The translations under genes and the position numbers were made by a program. This document shows, one piece after another, positions 9,214 to 17,564 of a stretch of DNA of 17,564 nt (positions are counted from its first letter, which is position 1; each line of letters begins with the position of its first letter). The notes beneath the pieces were generated by a model. The model was not told the DNA's origin, searched no databases, and was given only the letters and a program-made list of their open reading frames with translations. The DNA lies in NCBI GenBank assembly GCA_013365325.1, contig JABVXV010000657.1, positions 1 through 17,564 of the forward strand, in the 5' to 3' direction. The stretch is from Dipetalonema caudispina (taxonomy: Eukaryota > Nematoda > Chromadorea > Rhabditida > Onchocercidae).

Positions 9214-10221
9214 CTATAAAAAACTTTGTCGTGATAAAAATTGAATTAGTGCAATTAATTTTTTTCAATGTCAAGCATTTTCATGAAAATATCGGATGTT
9301 AAACAATTCAAATTTACCATTTATTATCGCTATTTAATATTTTGGTGGTATTTCGAAAATTTTTCTTCCATATAATATCTATGTAACTAGAATTTCAAAA
9401 TGCTAGTAAATTTAATGGAATTGATCGTTTCATGCAAAAATTGGGAAGAAGAGCGACGCGGGAATGAAAAATTTGTTAAAATATTCTGTTCAAATTTCCA
9501 ACTTCTTCAATTTCAAAATTTTTAAAAAATGTAGAACTTTTCTTAGAATTCATGACTGTTGGCATTTTCAGGCTTGATACGAAGAAAAACTGAAGAGGAA
9601 AAACGGAGAATTTTATTATTGTATGTTAAGATTTCATATGAATTAAATTTTTTTGCAAAATTTAGGTTATCGAAACCAACTGCTTTTTAAAAATTTCCTT
9701 CTTAGTCTTTCATCCACAGTTGCCTAAATTTTAATTAACTCACATTAATTTTGATGATCTTGCTTCTAAATTGCTTTTTCTTACGCAAAATCTTTTATCA
9801 GCCAAAAAAGAAACAAAAATGTTCCTTTTCAAAACAGAAAAAGCGTTTTAACAATTGAAGATTTTTAAAATTAAATTCTTTTCCAGTCGATTACCGTAAA
9901 TAAAGTGTTTGAATTTTTCACTAATATAAAAATTAAAGATAATAGAATGCTGAAAAAATGAATAATTGTGATGCATGAATCTATTACCCTTCTGACTTAA
10001 AAATCTGTTAAGCTAACGCGAAAGATTTCTAATAGGTACTTGAAAAAAAGGAAGAAAAATGAAAATAAACCTGAATGCGGTTCAGATTGGTATTGTGAAA
10101 GTGCAGGATAATGTTGACAAAATTGATCATAAGCTATTGCATCAGCAATCGAACATTGTGGTACGACACAAAGCAGAATAGTAAGGATTAATGTTAGCAT
10201 ATTTTCCCGATGACCATTCAT
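9071..10221 (-). CDS. flp-25: FMRFamide-like neuropeptide precursor, FLP-25 type
   Basis: Two exons, 10071-10221 and 9071-9213, join in phase 1 and give a complete 97-residue secreted precursor. Residues 1-28 or so form a signal peptide (core MLTLILTILLCVV; Met8 is a second possible start). A spacer with YDQFCQHYPALSQYQ follows. A KR site then releases TNYDFIRF-Gly, and after RSGR comes ASPATYDYIRF-Gly before KR. Gly supplies the C-terminal amide, so the products should be TNYDFIRFamide and ASPATYDYIRFamide (or the form beginning SGR). The known C. elegans FLP-25 peptides, DYDFVRFamide and ASYDYIRFamide as I recall them, match this pair in order and ending. The precursor is processed in neuronal dense-core vesicles and the peptides act on G-protein-coupled receptors. 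Confidence 0.92.
10071..10221 (-). CDS. flp-25: flp-25 exon 1: signal peptide and spacer
   Basis: The exon has a true ATG at 10219-10221 and a CAG|GTTTAT donor in phase 1. It encodes the signal peptide and the spacer up to SEPHS. Confidence 0.9.
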
Positions 10222-12685
10222 AGGATTAAATTTTAGTCTGAAAGTGATAAAGTTTGAATAATTTTCTTACTTTATCCCTCTTTTTTACGAATATTACTTA
10301 AAATTTTACAAAGTTATTTACTAATAGTGATATAAAAGCTTGTTTAAATCACTAGCATAAGAATATTTCATCGGTAATGGTCGAAACAAGACATGAAAAA
10401 AATAATCGGTCAATGTTTGACCATTAAAGCTTTTGTCATTAAATCATTCAATCAGAATTTGTACTTTTAAAACAGTCAAACTATGATGGATGACGAATTT
10501 TCAACATGATTTGAAGCTTATTACACCTATAATAATTTAAACATGAGAAAAAAGGAACAGATAATAGGCTTAATAATTGTTAATAGATTAAAGCATTTCT
10601 TTTAAAATTTTCTTGCAAATTTTCTCATTACATTTTATTACGTAGTATTTGATATCATTCCAAATTTTTTTTTCATTTTGTTTTTAAATATAAAGTCTAA
10701 AAAATGATCATACATATGAAAACTAAAATACGTCTGGAACGGAAAGAAATACATCCGGAAAGAAAATAATGAAAACATTTGGAATGGACAAAAAGTGAGA
10801 AAGGAAAATGAAAAAAAATATTTGGAAGAGAAATGACTGAAATATGAAAAGAAATGATAACAAACATATTCAATATTTCAACTAAGCCTGGAGTCTATGG
10901 AGAACTAAAATATAATGGATATTTGAAATGAAAGCTTATCCAACTAAAGTAGAAAACTTTATTTAGAACTTATCACCTGCCTTCATTTTTTTCTTCATCC
11001 TGTGCTCACTAATTTACATAATTAACTTTTTTAAAGAAAAATTCATTCCATATATTTTGTGTTACCTGCTAGTGTTGCAATCATACTTGTTTTACTTTTA
11101 ATTTTCACCTTTTTCTTTTTTCGGTACAATATTTTACACTCATTTATCATTCATTTCTCTTCTCCTTTATTTTCTCTCTCTCACTCTCACTCTCTCCAAC
11201 AATCATCGATCATTAAATTCAAAATAAAAAATTATTACGGTTGATATGATGCAAAAGAAATGTAGTTTATAATTTCCGATAATAGCAATAGCATACGTTT
11301 TGATTGCAAACAACGTATTCAAATGCGATGAAAATCATTCATCTGTACAAAATAATATCCCTTGCAATAATATGAGGAAATAATTAATTCTTCTTCATTA
11401 TGCAGAAGAAAAGAAAGAATGAATTAACAAATATGATTGAATAATGTTTTAAGAAGTAATTAATAATTGATATTAGCTTGATTGGAATATTAATTTGATA
11501 CAGGACAATCTGAATGTTAGCTTTCAGATTAATATTTATCTAATAAACATGCTATTATGAATTACAATTATGTTAATCAAATCCTGTTATCGATATCATT
11601 TGTGTTCTCGTCTTTTTCCCCACAAATTTTAGATTTGATCAATTTATTGTTGTGTGAAAATAATTTCAATTCTTAGCAACTATTCGTACCAATTTTCAAG
11701 AAAATTGAGGAAGAAGACTTAAATCTTTTTCCTTAAGTTGATTTAGTAACGAACCTGAAATTTTTTTTGTCTGTTGTATTGAGGATTAGTGTCATTTAAC
11801 AATTTTGGATGCGACTGTATTAGGCATGAATTTGTGTAACAACTAAAGAAATAAATCGCTTATATTAACTGAACTATACTGATGATTGATTCTTACTGAT
11901 AATTGTCATACTGTAGAACACTCTCGAAAATGTTAAAATTTACAGTTTTATTTTCGAAGCAAAATTAATAGTAAAACATAATTATCTCGAATTAAGAGAT
12001 TGCATCCTTGAAAATATCATTTAGTCTTTTCAAAGAAGTCAGGAACAATGTGATATCTTAATGTAACGTAAATATAAATAACACAATATAATAATGGAAA
12101 ACAAAATATCTTTTGTATTTAATATAGACCAGAAAGATGTTAATTAATAATTAGAGTTATTTATTTCCAAACATATTCAACTTAGTTATTTAATTTTGCT
12201 TTTCAAAATTGCAATAAGAACAATAAAATAATCAAATTTAACATTTAAATATTGAATAGTAAAGTTTTATTTATTTTTTATCTTGGAGAGATAAAAAATA
12301 GTATGGCAATAAAGTTTTATTCATTCCAGCAAAATTTCTCAGGTGCAAAAAAAAGAATACTTTACTAAAAAATAAATTTAGATAAGACATATGCAAAATA
12401 ATAAATTAAAAAAATTATTAGTGTAAAATCAAGTTGAAAGGAAGAGATCGGAAAGTTATTAGCAGATTTTGGTTGAAGAAATGAATTCTATAAATTTAGT
12501 TTATCTTAATAGGATGTCGTGTCATGTCTAGAAGATGACATATATCTGCTTGCAAAGATAAAAAAATAAGGAATGTGTGGAAAGAGCGATAAATGATTCA
12601 AAATGTATTGCAAATGAAATTATGCAATCCTGAAAATTGCAGCCAGAAAAGCCCTGTAAGAAACATTATACTCTGGCTTCATTAA
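10222..12685. other. Intergenic, flp-25 upstream region
   Basis: No supported exon in 2.4 kb. It should hold the flp-25 promoter at its left end and the 3' UTR of the Cys-rich gene at its right end. A purine-rich stretch at about 10728-10850 repeats loosely around GGAA, and the TC tract lies at 11171. A plus-strand open frame at 11059-11244 is only T-rich. Confidence 0.5.
11171..11197. repeat. Imperfect TC tract
   Basis: A pyrimidine run of CT repeats with two CTCA interruptions, in the flp-25 upstream region. Confidence 0.85.
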
Positions 12686-12768
12686 TTAACTGTCAGCTGT
12701 TATAATATCAGGCCCATCTGCTGAAGTACCATTTGTGGATGATTCTCCTGCATCGTTCAGTAGCATAC
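12686..12768 (-). CDS. Cys-rich gene last exon
   Basis: After TTTGCAG the exon encodes MLLNDAGESSTNGTSADGPD and ends TADS with TAA at 12686-12688. The tail is polar, has one possible glycosylation site (NGT) and no membrane anchor, so the protein is likely to be released or deposited in a matrix. Confidence 0.8.
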
Positions 12769-15700
12769 CTGCAAACAATAAGCAATTGCAAATTAGTTAA
12801 ATGCAAAGAAACAATACACCAATATTACGAATCAATGGCAGTATTTGGATTCAAACTTGTGATTAAAAATTTAATAAACTCAAAGGCAAAGTAATAAAGC
12901 ACTTTTTTATGATAATGTGCTGAATAAAATAAAATGAAAAAGCTGATAGAAATTTTAAAAACGTGCAAAATGAATTTGATTTTGAAATTTAACGAAATCG
13001 TAAATTAGAAATGATACATTGCAACGTTGACATTTTTACCATTCAGACAATCTCTTCATGATCCATTTGTCGAAATTACACCAGGAAATTTTGTATCTAT
13101 CATGAATCTCTCGTCTGAACTTTCCGTAATAAAATAACATCAGATCATAGGGTAATTTCAAGTTTACAAATTTTTGAGGATATATTTGGAAAGAAAGAGG
13201 AGGAAAACTAACTGAAACGTCTAACACAAGAAAATCCATTGATCTGAGCACCTGGCAAGCACCTGCATATACCTAATTCACAAACTGACAACCCTTCCAT
13301 GGAACTTCTACATTGCTGCGTAAATTCACACGAACCACCCACTGGCCTCAATGCTGCAATTGCATTTTCGTAGGTAAATTTCAATTCGGAAAAAAATCAG
13401 AAAAGCGAAAAATCGGAAAAATGAATTGATCTTATCATTTAATAATTTATATCAGAAAAGTTGTTGTTGTTGTTGTAATATTGATTTAAATTGGAAAAAT
13501 ATATAGATAGGTGAAGCTAATATATTAAAAACAAATGTACTAGCTTAATTAGATAACGTTAATTTCAAGTTTAAAAAATTTTTTCCTTCAAAAGATGTGT
13601 CAAAATTCTGATTTAAATTATTCAGCAGAGATTATTGCTATTATTAGGAAATAAAATGAGAAAAGTTCAATATCGATAGGAAATGATCGTTAAAGATAGA
13701 AATTACACCTTCCTTCTTCAATTCCTTTTTTCATTCTATAAATAATACTTTCTCCTAATGACAAATGTTAAACAGAAATCGATTAAAGTTCAATTTTTTT
13801 TTGAATTTAAGTAATTATGGGATAAGTATAAATAAATTTTACTTGCAGGCGAAAATGGAAATATTATATTGCTATATTGCGGAAGGCAGCAAACATTGTT
13901 GTAGCACTGATAACCATATCCACATTGACCATTAATACAGGCACTTATGGCTCCGGTATGATCGGGACATAATCTGATTCCTATAAATACGTCCCGCAAA
14001 GAGATGAAAATTTTGGGTAAAATTTCTTTTTATCTGAACTTCAGAATATATTTCGAGGTAATTCATTGGATGTTTCTTGAGTTAAAAGGGTTTAAGAATT
14101 TTACCAAAAGAAATAGGCCATGAATAGTAATCAGCATGTCGTCCAGAAAGGAACGATGATTGCATTGGATTATACAATCGTGCCCTTAAGGTACAGCAAA
14201 AGCCGAAAATCAAAGTAGTTCCCGTTGGGCATACGCCATCGATCGGAGAATCAAGTATCGTTCCTCGACCATCGCATTCTTTGAAGCATAGCGGAGTTGC
14301 ACCCTCTTTGAAACATCTACTACCAGTTGGACATTGGTCACCTGTAATATGCAGGCAGATAAATGGGTGCACTAAAAGCAATGACTATAAGAATCCATTA
14401 ATATTGATGGAGTAGCAATATTAAATTTAAGTTTCAATAACCCATTTACAATGTGTTTGCAATGCGTAGTGAAGATCACTAATAAGTCTATGTGATATGA
14501 TTTGATGTCTTTTTGATTTTTTTGAAGCATCAGGCGTAAATCTGTCAAGTGATGTCCTCAAACTGACGCTTAATTCTACAACATCATAAGTTGACTAAGT
14601 TGCAAATTGCTTGACAATAATGTCATAGAAAAAAGGGATTTTATGTAGAAAAAATATTCAAATTAACCTGTAATTTGCTTTAAATTAGATGTTATTTGGA
14701 AAATAACCTGGCTCGATGCATGGACCAACAGGATCCGTTATCGGACAGCAAGAATTTATCGTTGTATCACACTGAAAACCACCATCTGGACACTGGTCAG
14801 CAACACATGGTCCAAGAGCATAATTAAGATTGGAGCAACGGAAAGTTGTATTGCCCGTTTGTGGGCAACACTGACCATTTATGCATGTATGACCAGTTGG
14901 ACATAGACCATTGATGCAAGTACCGATCGATGCAGCATTATTTGGACACGTCCCTAAAGCCGCTAATTTTTACAAATGAAGAAAGCAAAGGAACCGATAT
15001 TATTGAAATCATCCAAATTTTAATACAATTTAATCAAATTACTTGATAATATCTAACGCAAATGACTGCAAATTTGTTAGCAATAAAATTTAGTATACCA
15101 GGGATGATATTAGCAATAGAGTTTGTCAAACAACATAAATTCCCGGTGGTACACACGAAACCTGTACCACAATGTCCAAACATACATGCACCAACAGATG
15201 GAGAACCATCAAGACATCGAGGTGTGTTATTTGTTATATTACAGCATAAACCTACAATTAAGACAATAAAATGAAGTAGAATTAATCTATCCAAAATTAT
15301 ACTTTTTTTTGCTCATTGATCTCTCGTCTGTCTATTAGGTATCTTGTAAATTTTAATAATGGCTATTCGCATATAAAGTCTACCATTTAGCATTAGTAAA
15401 AAAGTTGAAGGTATTAGTAAATCTGCATATCATTTCTCATCGTTCGAGGGTCTAGCGTAGTTTTGAGCTTTAGTATCGATTTGTATTTTTTGCTTTCTTG
15501 ATCCCCGTTAGGCGCTTGGATTAAATTTTTTGGTTAATTCATTTCGCTTAATTTAACTTGCCAATTAATTTTGTAATTATTAATATTTAGGCAAGTAAAT
15601 GATATGAAACAATATGATGCCTGGTAATGCCAAATTTTTTTTATTGGCATGTAAAAATACCACCGCTGCAACATTTTGATTAAACTTAAAGTTGTTGCTG

Positions 15701-17095
15701 ACATTTTCGAATGATTTCATTTAATACTATTTAAATTTTGTTCTTTCATAAGTTTTTATTTTTGCTTTGTAACAGTTCATTTGTTTGGATTGAAAGCTGA
15801 TGTGATTGTGCAGGATAAATGTAGAAATGCAACTGAATTTGTCCTCAACTTGGCTTATTTTATCATTGACGAAATGATAGAACACAACAAACGAATCATA
15901 CCGTTTATGCATGTAAATGATGAGCCACATTGGCCAAGAATACAAGCCCCCGCTGCTTGAGTTCCATCTGTGCAAACTGAAATTCATTCTTTTAATACTT
16001 GAAATTGATCCTCATTTTTTCCCCTCACTTGACGATGAAAGAATCGTTGCGAAGTTTTGTCATATTTCAAAGAAACAATGAGAAAGTCGAAATTTCCCCT
16101 ATTGAATTTTATATTCAATTTTTTCCAACTAAATCTATCAAGAAACTGAAAGAAATTCGGCATAGATCAAGAAACTGAAAGAAAAAAAAATCTATCAAGA
16201 AACTGAAAGAAATTCGGCATAGATTGCTACATTGGAAACAATTAGTATGAAATGCGGAAAATAACGACTGTTTTAAAGAGTTAGTTAAAACTTGCTTCAT
16301 TGTGATAATCGTAATTCGTTTGCATCAACCGGTAAAACGATCGATGTGAAAGTAATTGGGAAGTGAATTATTGGTTTTAAATAATTTTTACAAAAAAAAT
16401 TTCAAAGCTAATAATTAGTATATGTTTGGCTGAAAATAAAAAGATATGTGCCCGATCAGTTTACGCTCCTTTTTTCAGTTTTCAAAATTTCTTTCTACCA
16501 CATAACACGTATCACGTTTGAGAAATTAACCGTTTTTTACATATATTGTTTCTACCTTAATCATCATATATTACAAAGAAAAATGACTAAACATACGAAA
16601 TGGATTTTTCATTGGATTAGCAGTGCTACTCATTACTGTTCCATAATCATTTGATGGACAGCAGATATTACCAGGTGAACAGAAATATCCACGAGCGCAA
16701 CGCATATTAATACAGGTTCCAACTGGTGATCCACCATTTGCGCATCCATCTGTTAGAATTATTCAGTTTATCTCTTCTTATTTAAATGTATATTTAGTTG
16801 AAGGAATATTAAAATTTAAAAGTGTATGGAAGCTAAGAGCAAATGAAAAATTCGCAGCAAATTCCACGATAAAAGCAATTTTTCCTTTTCAACATTAAAC
16901 TGAAGTACATGGAATATATGAAGCATTCCGAATTTCATGAAATTTAATATTTTTTTTACTAAAACATACTAAAAACAATAGGATTATATGCTGGTTGCAT
17001 CTGGTTAGACATCGAAAATGGAAATTGGTTGGTGTGAAATGATTGTTGATGATATAGTGATGAGGTAACATAGGGATGGTTTGTGATAGTAGCAC
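12686..17095 (-). CDS. Secreted CC-domain/EB-module Cys-rich repeat protein, 5' end incomplete
   Basis: Nine exons (16970-17095, 16597-16749, 15902-15976, 15099-15251, 14708-14953, 14105-14341, 13843-13980, 13213-13353, 12686-12768) join into about 449 residues, every intron in phase 1. The N-terminal part is Gln/Asn/Pro-rich. Then come about seven six-cysteine units; the best five share C-x9-C-x4-C-x5-C-x4/5-CC, such as CINGLCPTGHTC followed by INGQCC. Two middle units are irregular. An EB-like module follows (CEFTQQC ... CELGICRCLPG ... C), then a short polar tail ending TADS. Such units occur in nematode extracellular proteins (Pfam CC, EB and lustrin-like families), so a disulphide-bonded secreted or surface/matrix protein is inferred. 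No catalytic motif is seen. The signal peptide is missing and probably lies upstream, perhaps past the window edge. Confidence 0.88.
13213..13353 (-). CDS. Cys-rich gene exon: EB-like module
   Basis: The exon encodes PVGGSCEFTQQC, then SSMEGLSVCELGICRCLPGA and NGFSCVRRF. The paired cysteines followed by C-x4-C-x-C-x2-G and a last cysteine fit the nematode EB module. The donor used is either A|GTTAGT at 13213 or C|GTTTCA slightly earlier; both keep the frame. Confidence 0.87.
13461..13475. repeat. (TTG)5 repeat
   Basis: Five perfect TTG copies inside an intron of the Cys-rich gene. Confidence 0.9.
13843..13980 (-). CDS. Cys-rich gene exon: last CC unit
   Basis: The exon encodes a regular unit (CPDHTGAISAC, INGQCGYGYQC, YNNVCC) and a hydrophobic linker (LPQYSNIIFPFSPA). 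The acceptor is TTTATAG and the donor A|GTAAAA. Confidence 0.92.
14105..14341 (-). CDS. Cys-rich gene exon: irregular Cys units
   Basis: The exon encodes DQCPTGSRCFKEGATPLCF, then KECDGRGTILDSPIDGVC and FGFCC, with spacing that departs from the other units, and a Cys-free linker rich in Ser and aromatic residues ending WPISF. The acceptor is ATTACAG and the donor G|GTAAAA. Confidence 0.92.
14708..14953 (-). CDS. Cys-rich gene exon: CC units 4 and 5, start of 6
   Basis: Unit 4 is CPNNAASIGTC, INGLCPTGHTC, INGQCC. Unit 5 (CSNLNYALGPC, VADQCPDGGFQC, DTTINSCC) has one or two extra residues late in the unit. The exon ends DPVGPCIEP, which opens an irregular unit. The acceptor is GCTTTAG and the donor G|GTTATT. 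Confidence 0.92.
15099..15251 (-). CDS. Cys-rich gene exon: end of CC unit 2, all of unit 3
   Basis: The exon starts with LCC, which closes unit 2, carries two possible N-glycosylation sites in NITNNTP, and encodes unit 3 (CLDGSPSVGAC, MFGHCGTGFVC, TTGNLCC). The acceptor is ATTGTAG and the donor G|GTATAC. Confidence 0.92.
15902..15976 (-). CDS. Cys-rich gene exon: first part of CC unit 2
   Basis: A 75-nt exon after ATTTCAG encodes CTDGTQAAGACILGQC and then GSSFTCIN. The unit's final CC is supplied by the next exon, joined through a glycine codon split by a G|GTATGA donor. Confidence 0.9.
16131..16224. repeat. 37-bp direct repeat with a partial middle copy
   Basis: Identical 37-bp copies stand at 16131-16167 and 16188-16224. 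The overlap region 16164-16183 repeats the inner ATCAAGAAACTGAAAGAAA once more. It lies in an intron of the Cys-rich gene and looks like slippage or local duplication. Confidence 0.92.
16597..16749 (-). CDS. Cys-rich gene exon: CC unit 1 and linker
   Basis: The exon encodes one full six-cysteine unit (CANGGSPVGTC, INMRCARGYFC, SPGNICC) and a linker (SNDYGTVMSSTANPMKNPF). The acceptor is TAACAG and the donor C|GTATGT. Confidence 0.9.
16970..17095 (-). CDS. Cys-rich gene exon: Gln/Asn/Pro-rich N-terminal segment
   Basis: The frame from AATTAAG|GT to TTTTTA|GTATGT is open for 41 codons and reads HPYVTSSLYHQQSFHTNQF onward, ending YNPIVF. It has no cysteine. The phase (1-1) fits the next exon, but no domain supports it, so this exon is less certain. 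Confidence 0.65.
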
Positions 17096-17235
17096 CTTAA
17101 TTGAAGTGTTTAATCTGCATGAAGCAATTAAAGTTTGCAATAATATCAATCATGCTGGAACAACTGCTATTAAAGTTTTTAATATGACATATTATTAAAG
17201 GATTCTTTGCAAATCAATTCTAGTACTCTACTCAC

Positions 17236-17273
17236 TGAAGGACCGTCTAGCATTCTTAATAATTTGTTTCACA
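17236..17273 (-). CDS. Possible further upstream exon of the Cys-rich gene
   Basis: A 38-nt segment lies between a TTATAG acceptor and a strong A|GTGAGT donor. It encodes VKQIIKNARRSF and joins in frame (phase 1) to the exon at 17095. Its own acceptor is phase 2, unlike all the others, and it is very short. Confidence 0.3.
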
Positions 17274-17564
17274 CTATAAGAATGACAAATTTTCAATTTT
17301 TTTTCCGATTAAATATCATGCATAGCTGAAAAAGAATTAAGTTATTATACCTCCAAGTCATATACTTCAAAAAATTTCACTGATCAAAGTTGCACAATAT
17401 ATGAAATATTCATTCATTTTTGTTTGGTATAAAAATGCCAAAGAATGCTCACAGTAGACGGTATTCAAATTTTAATTATGCAACACATTCTTAAAACTAA
17501 TTAATTATTTCAGGGTTCAAATTTGGAAATGGAATTATTTAAAGAGTAGTAAAAAGAAATATAT

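Noticed and set aside
11059..11244. Plus-strand hydrophobic frame
   Set aside because: It is low-complexity T-rich DNA including the TC tract, with no ATG at its head.
15062..15274. Plus-strand 70-codon frame
   Set aside because: It is antisense to a well-supported Cys-rich exon.
16115..16300. Minus-strand 61-codon frame with repeated peptide
   Set aside because: The peptide repeat only reflects the 37-bp DNA repeat within an intron.
16895..17149. Minus-strand 84-codon frame
   Set aside because: It overlaps exon 16970-17095 in a different frame; only the other frame joins the next exon in phase.
1..17564. tRNA, rRNA, CRISPR or bacterial endosymbiont insert
   Set aside because: No cloverleaf, conserved rRNA stretch, regular spacer array or long intronless bacterial frame was seen by eye on either strand.

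Overview
The window looks like nuclear DNA from a nematode. It is very AT-rich, its genes are broken into short exons by introns of about 60 to 900 bp, most 3' splice sites end in TTTCAG or a short T-rich tract, and one gene encodes an FMRFamide-like precursor of the nematode FLP-25 type. A filarial or other clade III parasite is my guess from base composition and gene style. I see no prokaryotic operon, CRISPR array, rRNA, tRNA or recognisable intact transposon.

All three genes lie on the minus strand. (1) Bases 631-5962 hold a cys-loop ligand-gated ion channel subunit of the nicotinic acetylcholine receptor class, which I rebuilt as 12 exons with every splice phase in agreement. It keeps the loop A and loop B aromatic motifs, the Cys-loop, the GEK motif of a cation channel and all four membrane helices, but it has no Tyr-x-Cys-Cys in loop C, so it is a non-alpha-like subunit. 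Its ATG was not found and probably lies in an upstream exon. (2) Bases 9071-10221 hold a two-exon flp-25-like neuropeptide gene of 97 residues, giving TNYDFIRFamide and (SGR)ASPATYDYIRFamide. (3) Bases 12686-17095 (possibly to 17273 and beyond the window) hold a secreted Cys-rich protein made of repeated CC-type units with spacing C-x9-C-x4-C-x5-C-x4/5-CC and a C-terminal EB-like module. All introns of the core model are phase 1.

The most striking structure is a 354-bp inverted repeat (812-1165 and 7628-7981) with 352 of 354 positions identical and no indels. It is not an anonymous repeat. The left arm is part of the channel gene: the end of exon 10, intron 10, all of exon 11 and most of intron 11, stopping at the polypyrimidine tract of exon 12. 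The right arm is an inverted copy about 1.7 kb upstream of the first recognised exon. The arms therefore enclose most of the gene, and a transcript covering both could fold into a long duplex carrying receptor coding sequence. Recombination between the arms would cut the fourth membrane helix from the rest of the gene. An assembly error is the main alternative.

The rest is intergenic or intronic: a perfect AGGTCA-GTC-TGACCT palindrome at 8401-8415, three diverged 82-84 bp tandem units at 6281-6528, a 37-bp direct repeat inside an intron at 16131-16224, and several simple repeats. The channel and the neuropeptide gene would both act in nerve and muscle signalling, but nothing in the sequence shows that they are co-regulated.
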